A stretch of DNA of 64,000 nt, from positions 1 to 64,000 of the forward strand of contig NZ_CAJZAR010000068.1 of the NCBI RefSeq assembly GCF_914484835.1, in the 5' to 3' direction. Origin of the DNA: Paraburkholderia tropica. GTDB lineage: Bacteria > Pseudomonadota > Gammaproteobacteria > Burkholderiales > Burkholderiaceae. The position numbers and the translations under genes are program-made. Shown here one piece after another: positions 50,608-58,716 of this stretch (its first letter is position 1; each line of letters starts with the position of its first letter). The notes beneath the pieces are model-generated. The model did no database searches and was not told the origin of the DNA. It saw only the letters and a list, made by a program, of their open reading frames with translations.

Positions 50608-51723
50608 TCAAAGTGTCGTGGTGAGGGCGGCGTCGAAGCTCACGCCCAGTCCGTGCGGGTCGGTGACGTTCACGCCGCCGTCGCGGTAGACGATGCCGCG
50701 CGCGGGATCGTCGAGCAGGCCGTCCGCGCCGTAGAGTTCCGCCCAGCGCGGGCCGCATGCGCTGCACGCCTGGAGCGCGGCGGCCGTGGCAAGCGCGCCT
50801 TCGTTCATCTGGCCGATCATGAGCGCCACGCCTGCCGCCTGGAGCTTGCGCGCCGCGGCCACCGTCGCCGCGATGCCGCCGAGCTTGAGCAGCTTCAGAT
50901 GCGCGGCGACCGGCAAGCCCGCAAGCGCGCAAAGCGCGTCGATATCGGCGGACGATTGCAGGCTCTCGTCGAGCATCAGCGTGATCGGGCTCGCTCGCGC
51001 GACGTCGCGCAGCGCGTCCCAGTCGCCGGCCGCGATGGGCTGCTCGACGTACTCCACGCCGCGCGCAGCGAGCGCCGCGAAACGCGTCGCGCAATCTTCG
51101 GGCCGCCACTGCCCGTTCGCATCGACGGAGAGCGTGATGCGTGCGCCGAAACGCGAATGCAGCAGGTCGATGCGGCGCAGGTCGTCGTCGAAATCCGCGA
51201 CACCCACGCGCAGCTTCAGTTCGCGAAAGCCGCGTTCGAGATACTGCGCGGCGCGTGCGAGCATGGCCTCGTCGCTGGACCAGAACAGCGTCTGGTTGCT
51301 GCGCCACGACGGCGCCTGCGCGCTCGCCGCCGCGCCATACAGCGCGGCCACGCTGATGCCGAGTTGACGCGCGCGCAAGTCGTGCAAAGCGCTGTCGATC
51401 AGCGTGCGGACCGGCGCGCTATAAGGCGCGATCACTTCGCCGAGCGAAGCGAACAAGGCGTGCGCGCCGCGCGACCAGTCGATCTGCGCGAGCGCCGTAC
51501 GCGCTTCGTCGACGATCTGCTCCGCCGTGTAACCGTTGAGATACGCGCAGTTGATGCGCACCTCGCCAGTGCCGCACCGCCCCGCTTCGTCGAGCCGCAG
51601 ATAGAGCGCGTCGAGACTCGCCACGCTGCCCGACGACGCCGTATGCAGCACGAGGCCGCCGCCGTAATGCAGCGCCGCGCGGCGCAGGCTCGCGTGGATT
51701 GCGCCGAGCGCGGCGTCGCTCAT
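50608..51723 (-). CDS. Enolase-superfamily enzyme (muconate lactonizing/dipeptide-epimerase subgroup)
   Basis: 371 residues: N-terminal capping domain, then a modified TIM barrel with FRELKLRVGVADFDDD (first base region, Lys-x-Arg where Lys-x-Lys is usual), metal ligands in LSVDANGQW (Asp), EYVEQPI (Glu) and ITLMLDESLQS (Asp), and Lys-x-x-Lys-x-Gly in HLKLLKLGGIA. Members are epimerases, racemases, cycloisomerases or dehydratases acting alpha to a carboxylate. It overlaps the M20 gene by 4 bp. In a peptide or acyl-amino-acid pathway it could be a racemase for N-acyl amino acids or dipeptides. Confidence 0.83.
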   Translation of the reverse strand: MSDAALGAIHASLRRAALHYGGGLVLHTASSGSVASLDALYLRLDEAGRCGTGEVRINCAYLNGYTAEQIVDEARTALAQIDWSRGAHALFASLGEVIAPYSAPVRTLIDSALHDLRARQLGISVAALYGAAASAQAPSWRSNQTLFWSSDEAMLARAAQYLERGFRELKLRVGVADFDDDLRRIDLLHSRFGARITLSVDANGQWRPEDCATRFAALAARGVEYVEQPIAAGDWDALRDVARASPITLMLDESLQSSADIDALCALAGLPVAAHLKLLKLGGIAATVAAARKLQAAGVALMIGQMNEGALATAAALQACSACGPRWAELYGADGLLDDPARGIVYRDGGVNVTDPHGLGVSFDAALTTTL

Positions 51724-52919
51724 TGCTCCGCCTTGAGCATGTCCAGCGCGACGTCGCGATAGATCAGGCTCGACGCGAGGAATTCGTCGATCGGCACGAA
51801 CTCGTCGGGCTTGTGCGCGACTTCGAGCGTGCCCGGGCCGATCACCACGCCCGCCGCGCCCACGCTGCGGAAATGCACGAGATCGCAGCCGCCCTGAAAA
51901 CCGAACGGACCCGGCTCGCTGTTGCCGTGCGCGCGGCACGCGGCGAGGCTCGCCTGCACGATGCGCGAGTCGGCGGCGGTTTCGGTCGCGCCGCCCGTGG
52001 TCGGCTTGTATTCGAGCACTTCCGCGCGCACGCCGAAGCGTTCGCGCGCCGTTTCCAGCAGTTGCTCGATTTCGCGCTTGACGTCCTCTTCGAGTTCGCC
52101 GGGCACCATGCGGCGATCGAGCAGCAGATCGCAGGCGCCGGGCACGACGTTATCGGCGTGACCGCCGAACGCGCGCGTGACCGTGAGACTCGCCGAACCG
52201 ACGAGCGGATGGCAGCGGCAACGCACTTCGTTTTCGTGATGGCCTTCGACGAGCTTGAGCAGTTGCGCCGCGCGATAGATCGCGTTGTCGCCGAGATGCG
52301 GCGTACCCGAATGCGCCGTCACGCCGTGCACGCGCACGAGCGGACGCAGACTGCCCTTGTGCGCCGAGAACGTGGCGTTCGAAGTCGGTTCGCCGACCAC
52401 CACGAAATCGACATGCGGACGGCTCGCCGCGTAGAACTTCGCACCTTCGCTGGCGATTTCCTCGTCGGCGGTGAACACGCCGAGCAGCGTGCCCGACCAG
52501 CGCGAGCGGTCGGCGGCGAGCATGCGCATCGCTTCGAGCATGGCCGCGAGCGGGCCTTTCGCGTCGCACGAACCGCGTCCGTAGAGACGGCCATCGGCTT
52601 CGCGCAGCACGAACGGATCGGACTGCCAGCCCGTGCCGGCGGGCACCACGTCGAGGTGCGTGTTGAACGCGAAGGTCGGGCCCGGCCCGTTTTCGAGGCG
52701 CGCCATCACGTTGGCGCGGCCCGGCTTGTATTCGCTCAGCGAGAGATCGAAGCCCGCTTCCTCAAGCAGACGATGCACGAGTTGCGCAGCCTCGATCTCG
52801 CGCCCCGGCGGGTTCTCGGTATTGATGCCGACGAGCGCGGCGAGATCGCGCTTCATGCGCGCGAGATCGGGTTGTGTGGCGGATGTAGCGGAAGACGGCG
52901 TGGAAAGAATCGCGGACAT
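51720..52919 (-). CDS. M20 family Zn-dependent deacylase (ArgE-like)
   Basis: 399 residues. Zn ligands and catalytic residues: His in FNTHLDVVPAG, Asp in YGRGSCDAKGPLAAM, Glu-Glu in GVFTADEEIASEG, Asp/Glu in VVVGEPTSNATF, and His in TLEVAHKPDEFVP. The dimerisation domain begins at KGSLRPLVRVHGVTAHSG. It cleaves N-acetyl (or N-acyl/peptidyl) amino acids such as N-acetylornithine. GGAG precedes ATG 52919. The stop overlaps the enolase-type start. Confidence 0.88.
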   Translation of the reverse strand: MSAILSTPSSATSATQPDLARMKRDLAALVGINTENPPGREIEAAQLVHRLLEEAGFDLSLSEYKPGRANVMARLENGPGPTFAFNTHLDVVPAGTGWQSDPFVLREADGRLYGRGSCDAKGPLAAMLEAMRMLAADRSRWSGTLLGVFTADEEIASEGAKFYAASRPHVDFVVVGEPTSNATFSAHKGSLRPLVRVHGVTAHSGTPHLGDNAIYRAAQLLKLVEGHHENEVRCRCHPLVGSASLTVTRAFGGHADNVVPGACDLLLDRRMVPGELEEDVKREIEQLLETARERFGVRAEVLEYKPTTGGATETAADSRIVQASLAACRAHGNSEPGPFGFQGGCDLVHFRSVGAAGVVIGPGTLEVAHKPDEFVPIDEFLASSLIYRDVALDMLKAEQ

Positions 52920-52933
52920 GCAGGGGGCTCCGG

Positions 52934-53683
52934 TCAATGCAGGATCTGGTCGAGAAAGCGGCGCGCGCGCTCGTGCGTCGCGCCGCCGAAGAACTGTTCG
53001 GTGGACTCGGTGAGAATCACCTCGCCCGCTTCCATGAAAACGATGCGGTCCGCCGCGCGGCGCGCGAAACCCATCTCGTGCGTGACGACGAGACTCGTCA
53101 TGCCTTCGGCGCTGAGTTCGGCCATCACCTCGGTGACTTCGCTCACCATCTCGGGATCGAGCGCCGACGTCGGCTCGTCGTAGAGCATGACCTTGGGCTT
53201 CATCGCCAGCGCGCGCGCAATCGCCACGCGCTGCTGCTGACCGCCCGAAAGCTGGTCGGGATAGTGATCGGCGCGCTCGCGCAGATGCACCTTGTTGAGC
53301 AGTGCGAGCGCGAGATCGTGCGCGTCGAGCCGCGAGACGCCCGCCACCGACATCGGCGCGAGCATGATGTTTTCGATCGCCGAAAGATGCGAGAACAGTT
53401 CGAAGTTCTGGAACACCATGCCGATCTGCTGGCGCACCTGATGCACGCGTTTGAGTTCGCGCGTGAGGTCGCGGCCTTCGAACAGGATGTTGCCGGCGTC
53501 GACGCTTTCGAGCAGGTTCACGCAGCGCAGCAGCGTGGATTTACCCGAGCCCGACGGCCCGACGATCACGATGGTTTCCTTCGGTGCGACTTCGAGCGAA
53601 CAGCTTTTGAGCACCTGGGTGCCGCCATAGCTCTTGTCGATGCGGTGAATCTTGAGAAGCGGCGAAGCGGGTACGGTCGACAT
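52934..53683 (-). CDS. Amino-acid ABC transporter ATP-binding protein
   Basis: 249 residues. Walker A GPSGSGKST (about 42), FQNFELFSH Q-loop, signature LSGGQQQRVAIARAL, Walker B VMLYDEPTSALDPE, H-loop VTHEMGF. GlnQ type. It lies between the permease gene (10 bp away) and the M20 gene (14 bp). With the permease and the binding protein at 43429 it completes one importer. About as similar in layout to the ATPase at 17654 as usual for the family. Confidence 0.94.
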   Translation of the reverse strand: MSTVPASPLLKIHRIDKSYGGTQVLKSCSLEVAPKETIVIVGPSGSGKSTLLRCVNLLESVDAGNILFEGRDLTRELKRVHQVRQQIGMVFQNFELFSHLSAIENIMLAPMSVAGVSRLDAHDLALALLNKVHLRERADHYPDQLSGGQQQRVAIARALAMKPKVMLYDEPTSALDPEMVSEVTEVMAELSAEGMTSLVVTHEMGFARRAADRIVFMEAGEVILTESTEQFFGGATHERARRFLDQILH

Positions 53684-53693
53684 GAACAAGCCT

Positions 53694-54416
53694 TTAGCGG
53701 ACGACGGGTTGCGAGACACCGAGCAGACGTTCGGCGAAGGACGTGCGGCGCACGCTGGTCTTGCGGCGGCGGTTCAGCGCGCGCTCCATCCAGCCTTGCA
53801 GCAGCATGAACAGCGTCGTGAACGCGAGGTAATAGACGCCGGCGGCGCTCAGCGCCTCCAGATAGCGGAAGTTCGCGCTGGCCGCCTGATTCGCGACGAG
53901 CAGCAGTTCCTGCACGGCGATCACCGAGACCAGCGCGCTCAGCTTGAGCATGCCGATCATCTGGTTGCCGATGGGCGGCAGCACCACGCGCAGCGCCTGC
54001 GGCAGCACGATATGGCGGAACACCTTCGCGCCGCTCATGCCGAGCGCGAAGCCCGCCGTGCGCTGGCCCTGCTTCACCGCGTGCAGGCCCGAGCGGAAGA
54101 TCTCGGACATGAACGCGCCTTCGTTGAGCGAGAGCGCGAGCACGGCGCACACGAAGGCGCTGAAGCGGATGCCGAACGACGGCAGCACGTTGTAGATGAA
54201 GATGATCTGGAATAGCACCGGCGTGCCGCGGAACAGCCACAGATAGAGGAACGTGAAGGTCCGCGCGACGCGATTGCGCGTGCCTTGCAGCAGCGCCAGC
54301 ACGAGGCCGATCAGCATCCCGCACAGCAGGGAAACGACGGTGATCGCCAGCGTCATGGCCGCGCCGCGCACGAAATCGGCCGAGATGAGGTAGTCGAACA
54401 ACAGGGATAGAGACAT
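53694..54416 (-). CDS. Amino-acid ABC transporter permease
   Basis: 240 residues, HisMQ type: an N-terminal helix, LWLFRGTPVLFQIIFIYNV, and the coupling loop GFALGMSGAKVFRHIVLPQA. ACGGAG stands 7 nt before ATG 54416; a TTG two codons earlier is less likely. A basic C-terminal tail of about 25 residues follows. First gene of the leftward unit permease, ATPase, M20, enolase-type, M24, aminotransferase, amidotransferase-like. Confidence 0.92.
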   Translation of the reverse strand: MSLSLLFDYLISADFVRGAAMTLAITVVSLLCGMLIGLVLALLQGTRNRVARTFTFLYLWLFRGTPVLFQIIFIYNVLPSFGIRFSAFVCAVLALSLNEGAFMSEIFRSGLHAVKQGQRTAGFALGMSGAKVFRHIVLPQALRVVLPPIGNQMIGMLKLSALVSVIAVQELLLVANQAASANFRYLEALSAAGVYYLAFTTLFMLLQGWMERALNRRRKTSVRRTSFAERLLGVSQPVVR

Positions 54417-54461
54417 TCGCAAACTCCGTTCTTTGCATCACGTTTGTTTCAATTGTCTCAA

Positions 54462-54490
54462 TTTATACAAACGACAAAAACACGGGTCAA
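54462..54490 (-). promoter_or_regulatory. Leftward sigma-70 promoter matching the one at 43354
   Basis: On the reverse strand: TTGACC (54490-54485), 17-bp spacer, TATAAA (54467-54462). CGCTTGAC, a T-run in the spacer and CGTTTGTATAAATT are shared with the 43354 promoter; the bases after it (GAGACAATT against TGTACAACT) also agree in part. It drives the permease operon, and the rightward GntR gene starts 120 bp away. Confidence 0.78.
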
Positions 54491-54564
54491 GCGATAAAAA
54501 AGCCCTCTTGCATGGTTTTTTTTGGCGAGCGAGGATGTTTGCGCCCTCTTTGTGGCACCCAGAA

Positions 54565-54580
54565 TTTGTATTTTTTGTTA
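54565..54580 (+). promoter_or_regulatory. TTTGTA direct repeats before the GntR gene
   Basis: TTTGTATTTTTTGTTA contains two TTTGT units 9 bp apart, like the operator repeats at 43373 and 43383. Possible autoregulatory site of the GntR gene. Confidence 0.35.
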
Positions 54581-54611
54581 TTCTTCCGCCATCGATTGGA
54601 GGAATGCGGAA

Positions 54612-55577
54612 ATGATCAAGCGCCCGGGCAAAGCCGCCCATGTGCTGGCCAAACAGATCATCGACTTGATTCAGGAAGCGCACTTCGAGGTCGGGCATCA
54701 TCTGCGTGAGCAACAGCTCGCGGATCTGCTCGGCGTCTCGCGCACGCCCGTGCGCGCGGCCATGGCGCTGCTCGAATCGTTCGGCGTGATCGAGTCGCGC
54801 GAGAACCGCGGTTTCTTTCTCGCGAAGCCCGCCGACGGGCTGCATCGCATCGAACTCGAACTGCCCACCTCGGGCGACGAAGACCTGTACAACCGCCTCG
54901 TCACCGACCGGCTCGCGGGCACGCTGCCCGCCTCGCTCACGCAGACCGACATCTGCCAGCGCTACGGCGTCGACCGCATGACGATGACGCGCGCGCTCTC
55001 GCGGCTCTCCGAAGACGGCCTCATCGTGCGCAACAAGGGGCATGGCTGGAGCTTTCAGCCGTCGCTCGATACCGCGCTCACGCTCAAGAGCAGTTACGAC
55101 TTCCGTCTCACGATGGAACCGGCGGGCCTGATGCTCGCCACCTTCTCCGCCGACCGCTCGGCGCTGGAGCGCTGCAAGCGCGAGCATCTGTTTCTGCTCT
55201 CGCAACTGGGCGGTGAAAACGTCACGCCGCGCCAGGTGTTCGACACCGACGCGAACTTTCACGAAATGCTCGCGGAGTACAGCGGCAACGTGTTCATGCA
55301 TCAGTCGATGCAGCAGCAGAACCGCTTGCGCCGCCTGCTGGAATTTCAGGGCTATGTGAACCGCAAGCGCATTCGCGAGTGGTGCAACGAGCACATCGAG
55401 ATCATCGACGCGATTCTCTCGGGCGATATGGAAGCCGCCGCGTCGCGCATGCACGAGCATCTGCGCCACGCGTATCACACAACGGGCGCGGCCGATGCGA
55501 ACGTGAAGCCTGCAACGAAGGCGGCGGCCAAACCCGCGGCCAAGGCGGCGCGCGCGAAGAAACCCGTGACGGCCTGA
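54612..55577 (+). CDS. GntR/FCD regulator with two winged-helix domains and a Lys/Ala-rich tail
   Basis: 321 residues. The first winged helix (about 5-72) holds LREQQLADLLGVSRTPVRAA and ENRGFFLAKP. A second winged helix (about 93-150) holds LAGTLPASLTQTDICQRYGV, then DRMTMTRALSRLSEDGLIVR and GHGWSFQP. A C-terminal FCD helical domain (about 160-295) has DTDANFHEMLAEYSG and CNEHIEIIDAILSGD. The last 25 residues are a basic KPAAK-type tail. GGAGGAATGCGGAA precedes ATG 54612. Divergent from the permease operon; by position it should act at the paired promoters. Two DNA-binding domains in one FCD protein is unusual and fits the double repeat operator. Confidence 0.87.
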   Translation: MIKRPGKAAHVLAKQIIDLIQEAHFEVGHHLREQQLADLLGVSRTPVRAAMALLESFGVIESRENRGFFLAKPADGLHRIELELPTSGDEDLYNRLVTDRLAGTLPASLTQTDICQRYGVDRMTMTRALSRLSEDGLIVRNKGHGWSFQPSLDTALTLKSSYDFRLTMEPAGLMLATFSADRSALERCKREHLFLLSQLGGENVTPRQVFDTDANFHEMLAEYSGNVFMHQSMQQQNRLRRLLEFQGYVNRKRIREWCNEHIEIIDAILSGDMEAAASRMHEHLRHAYHTTGAADANVKPATKAAAKPAAKAARAKKPVTA

Positions 55578-55831
55578 GCACGCGCGCGGGCTTCAGGCGC
55601 CACGCGGGCAATGCGTGCAATGCGCCTGAAAGCCTCAGATTACAGTTCTGAATATTACTGAAAGCCTGCGGAAATCCACATCCGCGAAATTGGCGTACGT
55701 TTGCCCCTTTGCTCCGCTCCTCGTCGCGGCGTCATGCTTGTTAGGCTTGAGCGTCACTGAAACCGGCGTCTGAAGCGCACCTCCGCGCTTTAACGCGCCG
55801 CTGAACACACGCTCCGACGCCCCGACGCCCG
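55578..55831. other. Intergenic region before the serC-like gene
   Basis: 254 bp. GCTTCAGGCGC (55588-55598) is matched by GCGCCTGAAAGC (55621-55632), an imperfect inverted repeat that may end the GntR transcript. The AT-richer part 55633-55745 probably holds the promoter of the next operon. Confidence 0.4.
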
Positions 55832-56926
55832 ATGAAGTCCAACGCTCTCAATTTTTCCGGCGGTCCCGGCGCCTTGCCGGCCGCCGTGCTCGACGCCACG
55901 CAGACCGCCATCGCCGCCTTGCCCGAAACGGGCCTGTCCGTGCTCGGCATGAGCCATCGCTCGGACTGGTTCGTGCAGATCGTCGACGAAGCCGAACGCA
56001 ATCTGCGCGCCCTGCTCGGTTTGCCCGACCGCTACGAGATCTCGTTTCTGCAAGGCGGCAGCAGCCTGCTGTTCGCGACGATTCCGCTGAACTTCGCGAC
56101 GCGCGCGTTCGCGCCGCCCGACTACGTCAATTCCGGCTACTGGAGCCGCCGCGCGAGCAGCGAAGCGAAGCGCGTAGGCGCGTGCCGCGTGGTGTGGGAC
56201 GGCGCGCCGTCGAGCTTTCGCGAGTTGCCGTCGCTCGACCGGCTCGCCGTCGCGCCGAGCGCCGCGTATCTGCATTACGTGTCGAACGAAACCGTCGAAG
56301 GCTTGCAGTTCGCCGCGCCCGACACCACGCCGCGCGTGCCACTGATCGCCGATATGTCGTCGGACTTTCTCTCGCGTCCCATCGACGCGGGGCGCTACGG
56401 CATGATCTACGCGCACGCGCAAAAGAATCTCGGCCCGGCAGGCGTGACGGTCGCGCTGATCGACCGCGAACTGCTCGCGCGCATTCCCGACGGCCTGCCG
56501 CAGATTCTCGACTTGCGCACGCAGATCGAGCATCGCTCGAACTACAACACGCCGCCCGTGTTCGCGATCTACGTGCTCACGCTGGTCACGCGCTGGCTGC
56601 GCGAGACCGTTGGCGGACTCGATGCGATGCAGCGCATCAACGAGGCGAAGTCGACGCGGCTCTACGACACGCTCGACGCAATGCACGACGTGGTCGACGT
56701 GCACGCGCTCAAGCCGTGGCGTTCGCAGATGAACGCGGCCTTCACGTTCCGCGATGCGCGTCTCGATCGCGCGTTCCTCGACTTCGCGGGCGAACGCGGC
56801 ATGGTGGGACTGGAAGGCCATCGCTCGATTGGCGGACTGCGCGCGTCGATCTACAACGCGGTCACGCTGGAAGCGGTCGAAACGCTTTGCGACGCGCTGC
56901 GCGAATTCGGAGCGCGTCATGGCTGA
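55832..56926 (+). CDS. Phosphoserine aminotransferase-like enzyme (SerC type)
   Basis: 364 residues, class V aminotransferase. LNFSGGPGALPAAVL is the SerC opening. GMSHRSDWF and EGHRSIGGLRASIYNAV carry the His/Arg residues that bind the substrate phosphate; PLP Lys is in YAHAQKNLGPAGVTVAL; PLP Asp in PLIADMSSDF. The active site therefore looks complete. The normal Burkholderia serC sits with gyrA and pheA, so this is probably a second, specialised copy. Its last 8 bp overlap the TPR/ATP-grasp gene, which implies a joint function. Confidence 0.86.
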   Translation: MKSNALNFSGGPGALPAAVLDATQTAIAALPETGLSVLGMSHRSDWFVQIVDEAERNLRALLGLPDRYEISFLQGGSSLLFATIPLNFATRAFAPPDYVNSGYWSRRASSEAKRVGACRVVWDGAPSSFRELPSLDRLAVAPSAAYLHYVSNETVEGLQFAAPDTTPRVPLIADMSSDFLSRPIDAGRYGMIYAHAQKNLGPAGVTVALIDRELLARIPDGLPQILDLRTQIEHRSNYNTPPVFAIYVLTLVTRWLRETVGGLDAMQRINEAKSTRLYDTLDAMHDVVDVHALKPWRSQMNAAFTFRDARLDRAFLDFAGERGMVGLEGHRSIGGLRASIYNAVTLEAVETLCDALREFGARHG

Positions 56927-58307
56927 TGTGCTCATCGCGACGGAAGCGGATTCGATTGAAGCGCTCTCGCAAGCGCTCGACGCCGCGCCGCTCGATATCG
57001 GCCTGCATACGCGCATGCTCGCGGCCCTGCGCGCGGCGCACGATCTCGCGGGCAGCGCGGCGCATGAACTGGCGCTCGCGGCCTTTGGCCTCCTCGGTGC
57101 GACGCACGGCGATCAGCCCACGGATCAGCACGCCCTGGTGCTCTACAACATCGCGACGGTCTACGCGATGAACGGACGGCGCAAGGACGCGATCCGCTGG
57201 TACCGGCATGCGCTGCGAGTCGATCCTGCGCTCGCCATCGCGCATCAGAATCTGGCCGCGACGCTCGACCGCGAAGGACTCGCCGATGAAGCGCGCGTGC
57301 ATCGCGAACGCGCGTATCGGCTGCAACGCGTGTTCGTCGATCCGGCGATCAGGGCGGAGCAATTGCGCGTGCTGATATTGGGCGTGGGCCAAGGCACCGG
57401 CAACGTGCCGATCGACGCGCTGCTCGACGCGCAAACGACCACGCGCATCCGCTACGCGATCGATTGCGCCGACGAAGCGGAAGACGCGCAGTTGCCGCCG
57501 CATGACGTGGTGTTCAATGGCATCGGCGACGCCGACGTGGCCGCACGCACGCCCGAACTCGCCGCGCGTCTCACGCGTTTCGCGGCGCGTTGCGAACGGC
57601 CGCTGCTCAATGCGCCGGAAGCGATTGGGCGCACGCATCGTCATCGGCTGGAGACGTTGCTCGACGGCGTGCCCGATGTGATCGTGCCGCGCTGCGTGCG
57701 CTTCGATGAACGCCCGTCGAACGTGGATGAACTCGCGGCGCACCTCGCGCAAGCGAAGCTCACGCTACCGCTCTTGCTGCGCCCGCTCGCCGCGCACGGC
57801 GGCGAAGGCGTGACGCTGCACGCGTCGATCGAGTCGCTGTGGCATGCGCTCGCCGATGTCGATGCGCCCTGCTATCTCACGGCCTTTCACGATTTCCGCG
57901 CCGCCGACGGGCATTACCGCAAATACCGCACGCTATTCGTGGCAGGCGAGCCGTATCCCTACCATCTCGCCATTTCGCGTCACTGGATGGTCCACTACTT
58001 TTCCGCCGAAATGGCCGGGAATCCGTGGAAGCTCAACGAGGAACAGCACTTTCTCGCCGACCCGCGCGCAGCGCTCGGCGAGCGCGCGAACGACGCGATC
58101 CGCGCGATCGGCGAGCGGCTCGGGCTCGCTTATGGCGGTGTCGATTTCACGCTCACGGCCGATGGACGCGTGCTCGTGTTCGAAGCGAACGCGACCATGC
58201 TCGCGCATCGCGAAACGCCGCACGGCCCGTTCGCGCACAAGAACCACACCATCGAGCGGATCATCGACGCCTTCGGGCGCATGCTGCGCGACGCGGGCGC
58301 GCGTTAA
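56919..58307 (+). CDS. TPR and ATP-grasp domain protein
   Basis: 462 residues. Two or three TPR units (about 65-150) include ALVLYNIATVYAMNGRRKDA and IRWYRHALRVDPALAIAHQN. A linking Rossmann-like segment (about 150-250) begins LRVLILGVGQGTGNVPIDAL. The C-terminal ATP-grasp domain (about 255-455) has LLLRPLAAHGGEGVTL, the region YRKYRTLFVAGEPYPYHLA and the metal motif GVDFTLTADGRVLVFEANAT. It should activate a carboxylate with ATP and join it to an amine or thiol. Overlap with the SerC-like gene points to a phosphoserine-like or serine-derived substrate. No family name is certain. Confidence 0.82.
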   Translation: MADVLIATEADSIEALSQALDAAPLDIGLHTRMLAALRAAHDLAGSAAHELALAAFGLLGATHGDQPTDQHALVLYNIATVYAMNGRRKDAIRWYRHALRVDPALAIAHQNLAATLDREGLADEARVHRERAYRLQRVFVDPAIRAEQLRVLILGVGQGTGNVPIDALLDAQTTTRIRYAIDCADEAEDAQLPPHDVVFNGIGDADVAARTPELAARLTRFAARCERPLLNAPEAIGRTHRHRLETLLDGVPDVIVPRCVRFDERPSNVDELAAHLAQAKLTLPLLLRPLAAHGGEGVTLHASIESLWHALADVDAPCYLTAFHDFRAADGHYRKYRTLFVAGEPYPYHLAISRHWMVHYFSAEMAGNPWKLNEEQHFLADPRAALGERANDAIRAIGERLGLAYGGVDFTLTADGRVLVFEANATMLAHRETPHGPFAHKNHTIERIIDAFGRMLRDAGAR

Positions 58308-58357
58308 TGCGCTAACGCACCAAAGCATTAACGCATTGACGCATTAACGACGCCGCC
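58308..58357. repeat. Short direct repeats between convergent genes
   Basis: Variants of GCATTAACGCA/GCATTGACGCA repeat head to tail (about 58311-58348: GCGCTAACGCA, GCATTAACGCA, then TTGACGCATTAACG). No clear terminator hairpin. Confidence 0.6.
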
Positions 58358-58669
58358 TCACCAGAATTGCGGCAGCACGAGCGCGCTCGTCTTCGGCGCG
58401 CTCTTGCGGCGGCGGTGCAGTTTCACCTGCGTCTGCGCGATGCCGCTCCACGCCTGCTCCGCGCGGCGCACGGCGCAATCGAACGATTCGTCCTCGACCG
58501 TGCAACGGTTATCGACCGTAATCTGCCAGCCCTGACGCGTGCGCGTGCAGCGCACGCGGTCGTCCTCCATCAGATCGGCGTACCAGCGCCAGACGCGTGC
58601 GTCATCGGCGTTTGCGCGCGCGGCGGCGGACAGCCGCGCGACTTCGAGATTATGCGTCGACATGACCAT
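58358..58669 (-). CDS. Small hypothetical protein, 103 aa
   Basis: 103 residues, no recognised family, no signal or membrane segment. It contains VWRWYADLMEDDRVRC, DNRCTVEDESFDCAVRRAEQ and a basic segment KLHRRRKSAPK. AGGGGA stands 5 nt before ATG 58669; a second ATG two codons on is possible. It follows the porin gene by 47 bp in the same direction and may be the last gene of that operon. Confidence 0.65.
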   Translation of the reverse strand: MVMSTHNLEVARLSAAARANADDARVWRWYADLMEDDRVRCTRTRQGWQITVDNRCTVEDESFDCAVRRAEQAWSGIAQTQVKLHRRRKSAPKTSALVLPQFW

Positions 58670-58716
58670 CTCGTTCCCCTGTTTTCATTACGCTCAACGG
58701 TTCCATCGTCAATCCG

